From Eledone cirrhosa (lineage: Eukaryota > Mollusca > Cephalopoda > Octopoda > Eledonidae), in NCBI GenBank assembly GCA_964016885.1, contig OZ024748.1, forward strand, positions 32,190,095 to 32,254,094: DNA of 64,000 bases, given 5' to 3'. Made by a program: the position numbers and the translations under genes. Shown piece after piece: positions 8,050-22,200 of this stretch. Every line of letters starts with the position of its first letter. The first letter of the stretch is position 1. The notes beneath the pieces are model-generated. The model was given only the letters and a program-made list of their open reading frames with translations, was not told the DNA's origin and did not search any database.

Positions 8050-10040
8050 GGGTTAGTTAGCCTTGATAAGCTTCAACAAAAGCGAAACAAGGCCCTTGTC
8101 GGCTTATCTCCCCTGCTTGCTGAGATTAAAATAAGTGAATTTGTCACTATTCTAAAACAATAGCATACGGGCTTCAAAATGCTTTTAATTAAGCATAAAG
8201 TCTATTGCAAAATACATTATATATACATCCATATATATATTGCTATTTCAGAGCTCCAATTCTAATTTTTAATTTCTGCCTGACCAACAATCGCTCTGTA
8301 TAATCAGCTCCTGATTATTTACTAGAATTCTTTAAGAATATAACATAAGTAATCTCAGTAGACAGGACGGGTAGTTAGCCTTGATAAGCTTCAACAAAAG
8401 CGAAACAAGGCCCTTGTCGGCTTATCTCCCCTGTTTGCTGAGATTAAAGTAAATGAATTTGTCACTACTCTAAAACAATAGCATACGGTCTGCAAATGCT
8501 TTTAATTAAGCATAAAGTCTATTGCAAAATACATTATATATACATCCATATATATATTGCTATTTCAGAGCTCCAATTCTAATTTTTAATTTCTGCCTGA
8601 CCAACAATCGCTCTGTATAATCAGCTCCTGATTATTTACTAGAATTCTATAAGAATATAACATCAGTAATCTCAGTAGACAGGAGGGGTAGTTAGCCTTG
8701 ATAAGCTTCAACAAAAGCGAAACAAGGCCCTTGTCGGCTTATCTCCCCTGTGTGCTGAGATTAAAGTAAGTGAATTTGTCACTACTCTAAAACAATAGCA
8801 TACGGTCTTCAAAATGCTTTTAATTAAGCATAAAGTCTATTGCAAAATACATTATATATACATCCATATATATATATGTTGCTATTTCAGAGCTCCAATT
8901 CTAATTTTTAATTTCTGCCTGACCAACAATCGCTCTGTATAATCAGCTCCTGATTATTTACTAGAACTCAATAAGAATATTACATCAGTAATCTCAGTAG
9001 ACAGGAGGGTTAGTTAGCCTTGATAAGCTTCAACAAAAGCGAAACAAGGCCCTTGTCGGCTTATCTCCCCTGCTTGCTGAGATTAAAATAAGTGAATTTG
9101 TCAGTATTCTAAAACAATAGCATACGGTCTTCAAAATGCTTTTAATTAAGCATAAAGTCTATTGCAAAATACATTATATATACATCCATATATATATTGC
9201 TATTTCAGAGCTCCAATTCTAATTTTTAATTTCTGCCTGACCAACAATCGCTCTGTATAATCAGCTCCTGATTATTTACTAGAATTCTTTAAGAATATAA
9301 CATAAGTAATCTCAGTAGACAGGACGGGTAGTTAGCCTTGATAAGCTTCAACAAAAGCGAAACAAGGTCCTTGTCGGCTTATCTCCCCTGTTTGCTGAGA
9401 TTAAAGTAAATGAATTTGTCACTACTCTAAAACAATAGCATACGGTCTGCAAATGCTTTTAATTAAGCATAAAGTCTATTGCAAAATACATTATATATAC
9501 ATCCATATATATATTGCTATTTCAGAGCTCCAATTCTAATTTTTAATTTCTGCCTGACCAACAATCGCTCTGTATAATCAGCTCCTGATTATTTACTAGA
9601 ATTCTATAAGAATATAACATCAGTAATCTCAGTAGACAGGAGGGGTAGTTAGCCTTGATAAGCTTCAACAAAAGCGAAACAAGGCCCTTGTCGGCTTATC
9701 TCCCCTGTGTGCTGAGATTAAAGTAAGTGAATTTGTCACTACTCTAAAACAATAGCATACGGTCTTCAAAATGCTTTTAATTAAGCATAAAGTCTATTGC
9801 AAAATACATTATATATACATCCATATATATATATGTTGCTATTTCAGAGCTCCAATTCTAATTTTTAATTTCTGCCTGACCAACAATCGCTCTGTATAAT
9901 CAGCTCCTGATTATTTACTAGAACTCAATAAGAATATTACATCAGTAATCTCAGTAGACAGGAGGGTTAGTTAGCCTTGATAAGCTTCAACAAAAGCGAA
10001 ACAAGGCCCTTGTCGGCTTATCTCCCCTGCTTGCTGAGAT
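8050..10040 (+). repeat. 957-bp higher-order repeat (3-mer), two copies
   Basis: The marker GAACTCAATAAGAATATT occurs at 8007, 8964 and 9921, each 957 bp apart. Between the marks the same three monomer types follow in order: one with CTGCTTGCTGAG, one with TTCTTTAAG and GGACGGG, and one with GTGTGCTGAG and the longer TA spacer ending in ATGTTGC. An earlier copy of the marker at 6415 is 1592 bp (5 monomers) before 8007, so this block grew from a longer ancestral order. Confidence 0.8.
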
Positions 10041-11080
10041 TAAAGTAAATGAATTTGTCACTACTCTAAAACAATAGCATACGGTCTGCAAAATGCTTTT
10101 AATTAAGCATAAAGTGTATTGCAAAATACATTATATATACATCCATATATATATTGCTATATCAGAGCTCCAATTCTAATTTTTAATTTCTGCCTGACCA
10201 ACAATCGCTCTGTATAATCAGCTCCTGATTATTTACTAGAATTCTATAAGAATATAACATCAGTAATCTCAGTAGACAGGACGTGTAGTTAGCCTTGATA
10301 AGCTTCAACAAAAGCGAAACAAGGCCCTTGTCGGCTTATCTCCCCTGTTTGCTGATATTAAAGTAAGTGAATTTGTAACTACTCTAAAACAATAGCATAC
10401 GGTCTTCAAAATGCTTTTAATTAAGCACAAAGTGTATTGCAAAATACATTATATATACATCTATATATATATTGCTATTTCAGAGCTCCAATACTAATTT
10501 TTAATTTCTGCCTGACCAACAATCGCTCTGTATAATCAGCTCCTGATTATTTACAAGAATTCTATAAGAATATAACATCAGTAATCTCAGTAGACAGGAG
10601 GGTTAGTTAGCCTTGATAAGCTTCAACAAAGCGAAACAAGGCCCTTGTCGGCTTATCTCCCCTGTTTGCTGAGATTAAAGTAAGTGAATTTGTCACTACT
10701 CTAAAACAATAGCATACGGTCTTCAAAATGCTTTTAATTAAGCATAAAGTCTATTGCAAAATACATTATATCTACATCTATATATATATTGCTATTTCAG
10801 AGCTCCAATTCTAATTTTTAATTTCTGCCTGACCAACAATCGCTCTGTATAATCAGCTCCTGATTATTTACTAGAATTCTATAAGAATATAACATCAGTT
10901 ATCTCAGTAGACAGGAGGGTTAGTTAGCCTTGATAAGCTTCAACAAAAGCGAAACAAGGCCCTTGTCGGCTTATCTCCCCTGTTTGCTGAGATTAAAGTA
11001 AGTGAATTTGTCACTACTCTAAAACAATAGCATACGGTCTTCAAAATGTTTTTATATAAGCATAAAGTGTATTGCAAAAT

Positions 11081-14000
11081 ACATTATACAGACATCCATA
11101 TTTATATTGCTATTTCATAGCTCCAATTCTAATTTGTAATTTCTGCCTGACCAACAATCGTTCTGTATAATCAGCTCCTGATTATTTACTAGAATTCTAT
11201 AAGAATATAACATCAGTAATCTCAGTAGACAGGAGGGTTAGTTAGCCTTGATAAGCTTCAACAAAAGCGAAACAAGGCCCTTGTCGGCTTATCTCCCCTG
11301 TGTGCTGAGATTAAAGTAAGTGAATTTGTCACTACTCTAAAACTATAGCATACGGTCTTCAAAATGCTTTTAATTAAGCATAAAGTCTATTGCAAAATAC
11401 ATTATATATACATCCATATATATATTGCTATTTCAGATCTCCAATACTAATTTTTAATTTCTGCCTGACCAACAATCGCTCTGTATAATCAGCTCCTGAT
11501 TATTTACTAGAATTCTATAAGAATATAACATAAGTAATCTCAGTAGAAAGGAGGGTTAGTTAGCCTTGATAAGCTTCAACAAAAGCGAAACAAGGCCCTT
11601 GTCGGCTTATCTCCCCTGTTTGCTGAGATTAAAGTAAGTGAATTTGTCACTACTCTAAAACAATAGCATACGGTCTTCAAAATGCTTTTTATTAAGCATA
11701 AAGTCTATTGCAAAATACATTATATATACATCCATATTTATATTGCTATTTCAGAGCTCCAATTCTAATTTTTAATTTCTGCCTGACCAACAATCGCTCT
11801 GTATAATCAGCTCCTGATTATTTACTAGAATTCTATAAGAATATAACATAAGTAATCTCAGTAGACAGGAGGGTTAGTTAGCTTTCATAAGCTTCAACAA
11901 AAGCTAAACAAGGTCCTTGTCGGCTTATCTGCTCTGTTTGCTGAGATTAAAGTAAGTGAATTTGTAACTACTCTAAAACAATAGCATACGGTCTACAAAA
12001 TGCTTTTAATTAAGCACAAAGTGTATTGCAAAATACATTATATATACATCCATATATATATTGCTATTTCAGAGCTCCAATTCTAATTTGTAATTTCTGC
12101 CTGACCAACAATCGCTCTGTATAATCAGCTCCTGATTATTTACTAGAATTCTATAAGAATATAACATAAGTAATCTCAGTAGACAGGAGGGTTAGTTAGC
12201 CTTGATAAGCTTCAACAAAAGCGAAACAAGGCCCTTGTCGGCTTATCTCCCCTGTTTGCTGAGATTAAAGTAAGTGAATTTGTCACTACTCTAAAACAAT
12301 AGCATACGGTCTTCAAAATGCTTTTTATTAAGCATAAAGTCTATTGCAAAATACATTATATATACATCCATATTTATATTGCTATTTCAGAGCTCCAATT
12401 CTAATTTTTAATTTCTGCCTGACCAACAATCGCTCTGTATAATCAGCTCCTGATTATTTACTAGAATTCTATAAGAATATAACATAAGTAATCTCAGTAG
12501 ACAGGAGGGTTAGTTAGCTTTCATAAGCTTCAACAAAAGCTAAACAAGGCCCTTGTCGGCTTATCTGCTCTGTTTGCTGAGATTAAAGTAAGTGAATTTG
12601 TAACTACTCTAAAACAATAGCATACGGTCTACAAAATGCTTTTAATTAAGCACAAAGTGTATTGCAAAATACATTATATATACATCCATATATATATTGC
12701 TATTTCAGAGCTCCAATTCTAATTTGTAATTTCTGCCTGACCAACAATCGCTCTGTATAATCAGCTCCTGATTATTTACTAGAATTCTATAAGAATATAA
12801 CATAAGTAATCTCAGTAGACAGGAGGGTTAGTTAGCCTTGATAAGCTTCAACAAAAGCGAAACAAGGCCCTTGTCGGCTTATCTGCTCTGTTTGCTGAGA
12901 TTAAAGTAAGTGAATTTGTAACTACTCTAAAACAATAGCATACGGTCTACAAAATGCTTTTAATTAAGCACAAAGTGTATTGCAAAATACATTATATATA
13001 CATCCATATATATATTGCTATTTCAGAGCTCCAATTCTAATTTTTAATTTCTGCCTGACCAACAATCGCTCTGTATAATCAGCTCCTGATTATTTACTAG
13101 AATTCTTTAAGAATATAACATAAGTAATCTCAGTAGACAGGACGGGTAGTTAGCCTTGATAAGCTTCAACAAAAGCGAAACAAGGCCCTTGTCGGCTTAT
13201 CTCCCCTGTTTGCTGAGATTAAAGTAAATGAATTTGTCACTACTCTAAAACAATAGCATACGGTCTGCAAATGCTTTTAATTAAGCATAAAGTCTATTGC
13301 AAAATACATTATACAGACATCCATATTTATATTGCTATTTCATAGCTCCAATTCTAATTTGTAATTTCTGCCTGACCAACAATCGTTCTGTATAATCAGC
13401 TCCTGATTATTTACTAGAATTCTATAAGAATATAACATCAGTAATCTCAGTAGACAGGAGGGTTAGTTAGCCTTGATAAGCTTCAACAAAAGCGAAACAA
13501 GGCCCTTGTCGGCTTATCTCCCCTGTGTGCTGAGATTAAAGTAAGTGAATTTGTCACTACTCTAAAACTATAGCATACGGTCTTCAAAATGCTTTTAATT
13601 AAGCATAAAGTCTATTGCAAAATACATTATATATACATCCATATATATATTGCTATTTCAGATCTCCAATACTAATTTTTAATTTCTGCCTGACCAACAA
13701 TCGCTCTGTATAATCAGCTCCTGATTATTTACTAGAATTCTATAAGAATATAACATAAGTAATCTCAGTAGAAAGGAGGGTTAGTTAGCCTTGATAAGCT
13801 TCAACAAAAGCGAAACAAGGCCCTTGTCGGCTTATCTCCCCTGTTTGCTGAGATTAAAGTAAGTGAATTTGTCACTACTCTAAAACAATAGCATACGGTC
13901 TTCAAAATGCTTTTTATTAAGCATAAAGTCTATTGCAAAATACATTATATATACATCCATATTTATATTGCTATTTCAGAGCTCCAATTCTAATTTTTAA

Positions 14001-15530
14001 TTTCTGCCTGATCAACAATCGCTCTGTATAATCAGCTCCTGATTATTTACTAGAATTCTATAAGAATATAACATAAGTAATCTCAGTAGACAGGAGGGTT
14101 AGTTAGCTTTCATAAGCTTCAACAAAAGCTAAACAAGGTCCTTGTCGGCTTATCTGCTCTGTTTGCTGAGATTAAAGTAAGTGAATTTGTAACTACTCTA
14201 AAACAATAGCATACGGTCTACAAAATGCTTTTAATTAAGCACAAAGTGTATTGCAAAATACATTATATATACATCCATATATATATTGCTATTTCAGAGC
14301 TCCAATTCTAATTTGTAATTTCTGCCTGACCAACAATCGCTCTGTATAATCAGCTCCTGATTATTTACTAGAATTCTATAAGAATATAACATAAGTAATC
14401 TCAGTAGACAGGAGGGTTAGTTAGCCTTGATAAGCTTCAACAAAAGCGAAACAAGGCCCTTGTCGGCTTATCTCCCCTGTTTGCTGAGATTAAAGTAAGT
14501 GAATTTGTCACTACTCTAAAACAATAGCATACGGTCTTCAAAATGCTTTTTATTAAGCATAAAGTCTATTGCAAAATACATTATATATACATCCATATTT
14601 ATATTGCTATTTCAGAGCTCCAATTCTAATTTTTAATTTCTGCCTGACCAACAATCGCTCTGTATAATCAGCTCCTGATTATTTACTAGAATTCTATAAG
14701 AATATAACATAAGTAATCTCAGTAGACAGGGGGGTTAGTTAGCTTTCATAAGCTTCAACAAAAGCTAAACAAGGCCCTTGTCGGCTTATCTGCTCTGTTT
14801 GCTGAGATTAAAGTAAGTGAATTTGTAACTACTCTAAAACAATAGCATACGGTCTACAAAATGCTTTTAATTAAGCACAAAGTGTATTGCAAAATACATT
14901 ATATATACATCCATATATATATTGCTATTTCAGAGCTCCAATTCTAATTTGTAATTTCTGCCTGACCAACAATCGCTCTGTATAATCAGCTCCTGATTAT
15001 TTACTAGAATTCTATAAGAATATAACATAAGTAATCTCAGTAGACAGGAGGGTTAGTTAGCCTTGATAAGCTTCAACAAAAGCGAAACAAGGCCCTTGTC
15101 GGCTTATCTGCTCTGTTTGCTGAGATTAAAGTAAGTGAATTTGTAACTACTCTAAAACAATAGCATACGGTCTACAAAATGCTTTTAATTAAGCACAAAG
15201 TGTATTGCAAAATACATTATATATACATCCATATATATATTGCTATTTCAGAGCTCCAATTCTAATTTTTAATTTCTGCCTGACCAACAATCGCTCTGTA
15301 TAATCAGCTCCTGATTATTTACTAGAATTCTTTAAGAATATAACATAAGTAATCTCAGTAGACAGGACGGGTAGTTAGCCTTGATAAGCTTCAACAAAAG
15401 CGAAACAAGGCCCTTGTCGGCTTATCTCCCCTGTTTGCTGAGATTAAAGTAAATGAATTTGTCACTACTCTAAAACAATAGCATACGGTCTGCAAATGCT
15501 TTTAATTAAGCATAAAGTCTATTGCAAAAT
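11081..15530 (+). repeat. 2225-bp higher-order repeat (7-mer), two copies
   Basis: Markers repeat once at 2225 bp, for example CAGTAGAAAGGAGGG at 11541 and 13766. The TTATACAGACATCCATATTT spacer (about 11085 and 13310) and the paired core-damaged monomers recur in the same order. The boundary lies at about 13305. One internal difference between copies is GACCAACAATC against GATCAACAATC near 14010. Confidence 0.85.
11853..11949 (+). pseudogene. Degenerate hammerhead-like fold (core-damaged monomer class)
   Basis: This class reads AGC-UUCAUAA (core at 11884-11890) in place of AGCC-UUGAUAA, so G5 is now C. It reads GCUAAAC in place of GCGAAAC, so G12, the presumed general base, is now U. The 3' strand of stem I also changes from CTCCCCTG to CTGCTCTG. 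Stem III and GUC remain. By established hammerhead rules G5 and G12 changes abolish cleavage. Related copies lie near 12490, 14075, 14710, 41130, 41770, 46220, 46860, 51315, 51950, 56720, 61830 and 63735, so the damaged version has been amplified along with its neighbours. Confidence 0.55.
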
Positions 15531-18500
15531 ACATTATATATACATCCATATATATATTGCTATTTCAGAGCTCCAATTCTAATTTTTAATTTCTGCCTGA
15601 CCAACAATCGCTCTGTATAATCAGCTCCTGATTATTTACTAGAATTCTATAAGAATATAACATCAGTAATCTCAGTAGACAGGACGGGTAGTTAGCCTTG
15701 ATAAGCTTCAACAAAAGCGAAACAAGGCCCTTGTCGGCTTATCTCCCCTGTTTGCTGAGATTAAAGTAAGTGAATTTGTCACTACTCTAAAACAATAGCA
15801 TACAGTCTTCAAAATGCTTTTAATTAAGCATAAAGTCTATTGCAAAATACATTATATATACATCCATATATATATATTGCTATTTCAGAGCTCCAATTCT
15901 AATTTTTAATTTCTGCCTGACCAACAATCGCTCTGTATAATCAGCTCCTGATTATTTACTAGAATTCTATAAGAATATAACATCAGTAATCTCAGTAGAC
16001 AGGACCGGTAGTTAGCCTTGATAAGCTTCAACGAAAGTGAAACAAGGCCCTTGTCGGCTTATCTCCCCTGTTTGCTGAGATTAAAGTAAGTGAATTTGTA
16101 ACTACTCTAAAACAATAGCATACGGTCTTCAAAATGCTTTTAATTAAGCACAAAGTGTATTGCAAAATACATTATATATACATCCATATATATATTGCTA
16201 TTTCAGAGCTCCAATACTAATTTTTAATTTCTGCCTGACCAACAATCGCTCTGTATAATCAGCTCCTGATTATTTACTAGAATTCTATAAGAATATAACA
16301 TCAGTAATCTCAGTAGACAGGACGGGTAGTTAGCCTTGATAAGCTTCAACAAAAGCGAAACAAGGCCCTTGTCGGCTTATCTCCCCTGTTTGCTGAGATT
16401 AAAGTAAATGAATTTGTCACTACTCTAAAACAATAGCATACGGTCTGCAAAATGCTTCTAATTAAGCATAAAGTCTATTGCAAAATACATTATATATACA
16501 TCCATATATATATTGCTATTTCAGAGCTCCAATACTAATTTTTAATTTCTGCCTGACCAACAATCGCTCTGTATAATCAGCTCCCGATTATTTACTAGAA
16601 TTCTATAAGAATATAACATCAGTAATCTCAGTAGACAGGAGGGGTAGTTAGCCTTGATAAGCTTCAACAAAAGCGAAACAAGGCCCTTGTCGGCTTATCT
16701 CCCCTGTTTGCTGAGATGAAAGTAAGTGAATTTGTCACTACTCTAAAACAATAGCATACAGTCTTCAAAATGCTTTTAATTAAGCATAAAGTCTATTGCA
16801 AAATACATTATATATACATCCATATATATATATTGCTATTTCAGAGCTCCAATTCTAATTTTTCATTTCTGCCTGACCAACAATCGCTCTCTATAATCAG
16901 CTCCTGATTATTTACTAGAATTCTATAAGAATATAACATCAGTAATCTCAGTAGACAGGAGGGTTAGATAGCCTTGATAAGCTTCAACAAAAGCGAAACA
17001 AGGCCCTTGTCGGCTTATCTGCTCTGTTTGCTGAGATTAAAGTAAGTGAATTTGTAACTACTCTAAAACAATAGCATACGGTCTACAAAATGCTTTTAAT
17101 TAAGCACAAAGTGTATTGCAAAATACATTATATATACATCCATATATATATTGCTATTTCAGAGCTCCAATTCTAATTTGTAATTTCTGCCTGACCAACA
17201 ATCGCTCTGTATAATCAGCTCCTGATTATTTACTAGAATTCTATAAGAATATAACATAAGTAATCTCAGTAGACAGGAGGGTTAGTTAGCCTTGATAAGC
17301 TTCAACAAAAGCGAAACAAGGCCCTTGTCGGCTTATCTGCTCTGTTTGCTGAGATTAAAGTAAGTGAATTTGTAACTACTCTAAAACAATAGCATACGGT
17401 CTACAAAATGCTTTTAATTAAGCACAAAGTGTATTGCAAAATACATTATATATACATCCATATATATATTGCTATTTCAGAGCTCCAATTCTAATTTTTA
17501 ATTTCTGCCTGACCAACAATCGCTCTGTATAATCAGCTCCTGATTATTTACTAGAATTCTTTAAGAATATAACATAAGTAATCTCAGTAGACAGGACGGG
17601 TAGTTAGCCTTGATAAGCTTCAACAAAAGCGAAACAAGGCCCTTGTCGGCTTATCTCCCCTGTTTGCTGAGATTAAAGTAAATGAATTTGTCACTACTCT
17701 AAAACAATAGCATACGGTCTGCAAATGCTTTTAATTAAGCATAAAGTCTATTGCAAAATACATTATATATACATCCATATATATATTGCTATTTCAGAGC
17801 TCCAATTCTAATTTTTAATTTCTGCCTGACCAACAATCGCTCTGTATAATCAGCTCCTGATTATTTACTAGAATTCTATAAGAATATAACATCAGTAATC
17901 TCAGTAGACAGGACGGGTAGTTAGCCTTGATAAGCTTCAACAAAAGCGAAACAAGGCCCTTGTCGGCTTATCTCCCCTGTTTGCTGAGATTAAAGTAAGT
18001 GAATTTGTCACTACTCTAAAACAATAGCATACAGTCTTCAAAATGCTTTTAATTAAGCATAAAGTCTATTGCAAAATACATTATATATACATCCATATAT
18101 ATATATTGCTATTTCAGAGCTCCAATTCTAATTTTTAATTTCTGCCTGACCAACAATCGCTCTGTATAATCAGCTCCTGATTATTTACTAGAATTCTATA
18201 AGAATATAACATCAGTAATCTCAGTAGACAGGACCGGTAGTTAGCCTTGATAAGCTTCAACGAAAGTGAAACAAGGCCCTTGTCGGCTTATCTCCCCTGT
18301 TTGCTGAGATTAAAGTAAGTGAATTTGTAACTACTCTAAAACAATAGCATACGGTCTTCAAAATGCTTTTAATTAAGCACAAAGTGTATTGCAAAATACA
18401 TTATATATACATCCATATATATATTGCTATTTCAGAGCTCCAATACTAATTTTTAATTTCTGCCTGACCAACAATCGCTCTGTATAATCAGCTCCTGATT

Positions 18501-19245
18501 ATTTACTAGAATTCTATAAGAATATAACATCAGTAATCTCAGTAGACAGGACGGGTAGTTAGCCTTGATAAGCTTCAACAAAAGCGAAACAAGGCCCTTG
18601 TCGGCTTATCTCCCCTGTTTGCTGAGATTAAAGTAAATGAATTTGTCACTACTCTAAAACAATAGCATACGGTCTGCAAAATGCTTCTAATTAAGCATAA
18701 AGTCTATTGCAAAATACATTATATATACATCCATATATATATTGCTATTTCAGAGCTCCAATACTAATTTTTAATTTCTGCCTGACCAACAATCGCTCTG
18801 TATAATCAGCTCCCGATTATTTACTAGAATTCTATAAGAATATAACATCAGTAATCTCAGTAGACAGGAGGGGTAGTTAGCCTTGATAAGCTTCAACAAA
18901 AGCGAAACAAGGCCCTTGTCGGCTTATCTCCCCTGTTTGCTGAGATGAAAGTAAGTGAATTTGTCACTACTCTAAAACAATAGCATACAGTCTTCAAAAT
19001 GCTTTTAATTAAGCATAAAGTCTATTGCAAAATACATTATATATACATCCATATATATATATTGCTATTTCAGAGCTCCAATTCTAATTTTTCATTTCTG
19101 CCTGACCAACAATCGCTCTCTATAATCAGCTCCTGATTATTTACTAGAATTCTATAAGAATATAACATCAGTAATCTCAGTAGACAGGAGGGTTAGATAG
19201 CCTTGATAAGCTTCAACAAAAGCGAAACAAGGCCCTTGTCGGCTT
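14790..19245 (+). repeat. 2229-bp higher-order repeat (7-mer), two copies, overlapping the previous block
   Basis: The private marker AGGACCGGTAG lies at 16001 and 18230, 2229 bp apart. The flanking order (CATACAGTCTTC, CAACGAAAGTGAAAC, GAGATGAAAGTAAG, TTTTTCATTTCTG, GGGTTAGATAGCC) repeats exactly. Its left part, 14790-15530, is also the end of the second copy of the 2225-bp block. The duplication therefore happened after that one. Confidence 0.85.
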
Positions 19246-22200
19246 ATCTCCCCTGTTTGCTGAGATTAAAGTAAGTGAATTTGTAACTACTTTAAAACAA
19301 TAGCATACGGTCTTTAAAATGCTTTTAATTAAGCATAAAGTGTATTGCAAAATACATTATATATACATCCATATATATATTGCTATTTCAGAGCTCCAAT
19401 TCTAATTTTTAATTTATGCCTGACCAACAATCGCTCTGTATAATCAGCTCCTGATTATTTACTAGAATTCTATAAGAATATAACATCAGTAATCTCAGTA
19501 GACAGGAGGGTTAGTTAGCCTTGATAAGCTTCAACAAAAGCGAAACAAGGCCCTTGTCGGCTTATCTGCTCTGTTTGCTGAGATTAAAGTAAGTGAATTT
19601 GTAACTACTCTAAAACAATAGCATACGGTCTACAAAATGCTTTTAATTAAGCACAAAGTGTATTGCAAAATACATTATATATACATCCATATATATATTG
19701 CTATTTCAGAGCTCCAATTCTAATTTTTAATTTCTGCCTGACCAACAATCGCTCTGTATAATCAGCTCCTGATTATTTACTAGAATTCTATAAGAATATA
19801 ACATCAGTAATCTCAGTAGACAGGACGTGTAGTTAGCCTTGATAAGCTTCAACAAAAGCGAAACAAGGCCCTTGTCGGCTTATCTCCCCTGTTTGCTGAG
19901 ATTAAAATAAGTGAATTTATCACTACTCTAAAACAATAGCATACGGTCTTCAAAATGCTTTTTATTAAGCATAAAGTCTATTGCAAAATACATTATACAG
20001 ACATCCATATTTATATTGCTATTTCATAGCTCCAATTCTAATTTTTAATTTCTGCCTGACCAACAATCGCTCTGTATAATCAGCTCCTGATTATTTACTA
20101 GAATTCTATAAGAATATAACATCAGTAATCTCAGTAGACAGGACGTGTAGTTAGCCTTGATAAGCTTCAACAAAAGCGAAACAAGGCCCTTGTCGGCTTA
20201 TCTCCCCTGTTTGCTGAGATTAAAATAAGTGAATTTATCACTACTCTAAAACAATAGCATACGGTCTTCAAAATGCTTTTTATTAAGCATAAAGTCTATT
20301 GCAAAATACATTATACAGACATCCATATTTATATTGCTATTTCATAGCTCCAATTCTAATTTTTAATTTCTGCCTGACCAACAATCGCTCTGTATAATCA
20401 GCTCCTGATTATTTACTAGAATTCTATAAGAATATAACATAAGTAATCTCAGTAGACAGGAGGGTTAGTTAGCCTTGATAAGCTTCAACAAAAGCGAAAC
20501 AAGGCCCTTGTCGGCTTATCTGCTCTGTTTGCTGAGATTAAAGTAAGTGAATTTGTCACTACTCTAAAACAATAGCATACGGTCTTCAAAATGCTTTTAA
20601 TTAAGCATAAAGTGTATTGCAAAATACATTATATATACATCCATATATATATTGCTATTTCAGAGCTCCAATTCTAATTTTTAATTTCTGCCTGACCAAC
20701 AATCGCTCTGTATAATCAGCTCCTGATTATTTACTGGAATTCTATAAGAATATAACATCAGTAATCTCAGTAGACAGGAGGGTTAGTTAGCCTTGATAAG
20801 CTTCAACAAAAGCGAAACAAGGCCCTTGTCGGCTTATCTGCTCTGTTTGCTGAGATTAAAGTAAGTGAATTTGTCACTACTCTAAAACAATAGCATACGG
20901 TCTTCAAAATGCTTTTAATTAAGCATAAAGTGTATTGCAAAATACATTATATATACATCCATATATATATTGCTATTTCAGAGCTCCAATTCTAATTTTT
21001 AATTTCTGCCTGACCAACAATCGCTCTGTATAATCAGCTCCTGATTATTTACTGGAATTCTATAAGAATATAACATCAGTAATCTCAGTAGACAGGAGGG
21101 GTAGTTAGCCTTGATAAGCTTCAACAAAAGTGAAACAAGGCCCTTGTCGGCTTATCTCCCCTGATTGCTGAGATTAAAGTAAGTGAATTTGTCACTACTC
21201 TAAAACAATAGCATACGGTCTTCAAAATGCTTTTAATTAAGCACAAAGTGTATTGCAAAATACATTATATATACATCCATATATATATATTGCTATTTCA
21301 GAGCTCCAATTCTAATTTTTCATTTCTGCCTGACCAACAATCGCTCTCTATAATCAGCTCCTGATTATTTACTAGAATTCTATAAGAATATAACATCAGT
21401 AATCTCAGTAGACAGGAGGGTTAGATAGCCTTGATAAGCTTCAACAAAAGCGAAACAAGGCCCTTGTCGGCTTATCTCCCCTGTTTGCTGAGATTAAAGT
21501 AAGTGAATTTGTAACTACTTTAAAACAATAGCATACGGTCTTTAAAATGCTTTTAATTAAGCATAAAGTGTATTGCAAAATACATTATATATACATCCAT
21601 ATATATATTGCTATTTCAGAGCTCCAATTCTAATTTTTAATTTATGCCTGACCAACAATCGCTCTGTATAATCAGCTCCTGATTATTTACTAGAATTCTA
21701 TAAGAATATAACATCAGTAATCTCAGTAGACAGGAGGGTTAGTTAGCCTTGATAAGCTTCAACAAAAGCGAAACAAGGCCCTTGTCGGCTTATCTGCTCT
21801 GTTTGCTGAGATTAAAGTAAGTGAATTTGTAACTACTCTAAAACAATAGCATACGGTCTACAAAATGCTTTTAATTAAGCACAAAGTGTATTGCAAAATA
21901 CATTATATATACATCCATATATATATTGCTATTTCAGAGCTCCAATTCTAATTTTTAATTTCTGCCTGACCAACAATCGCTCTGTATAATCAGCTCCTGA
22001 TTATTTACTAGAATTCTATAAGAATATAACATCAGTAATCTCAGTAGACAGGACGTGTAGTTAGCCTTGATAAGCTTCAACAAAAGCGAAACAAGGCCCT
22101 TGTCGGCTTATCTCCCCTGTTTGCTGAGATTAAAATAAGTGAATTTATCACTACTCTAAAACAATAGCATACGGTCTTCAAAATGCTTTTTATTAAGCAT

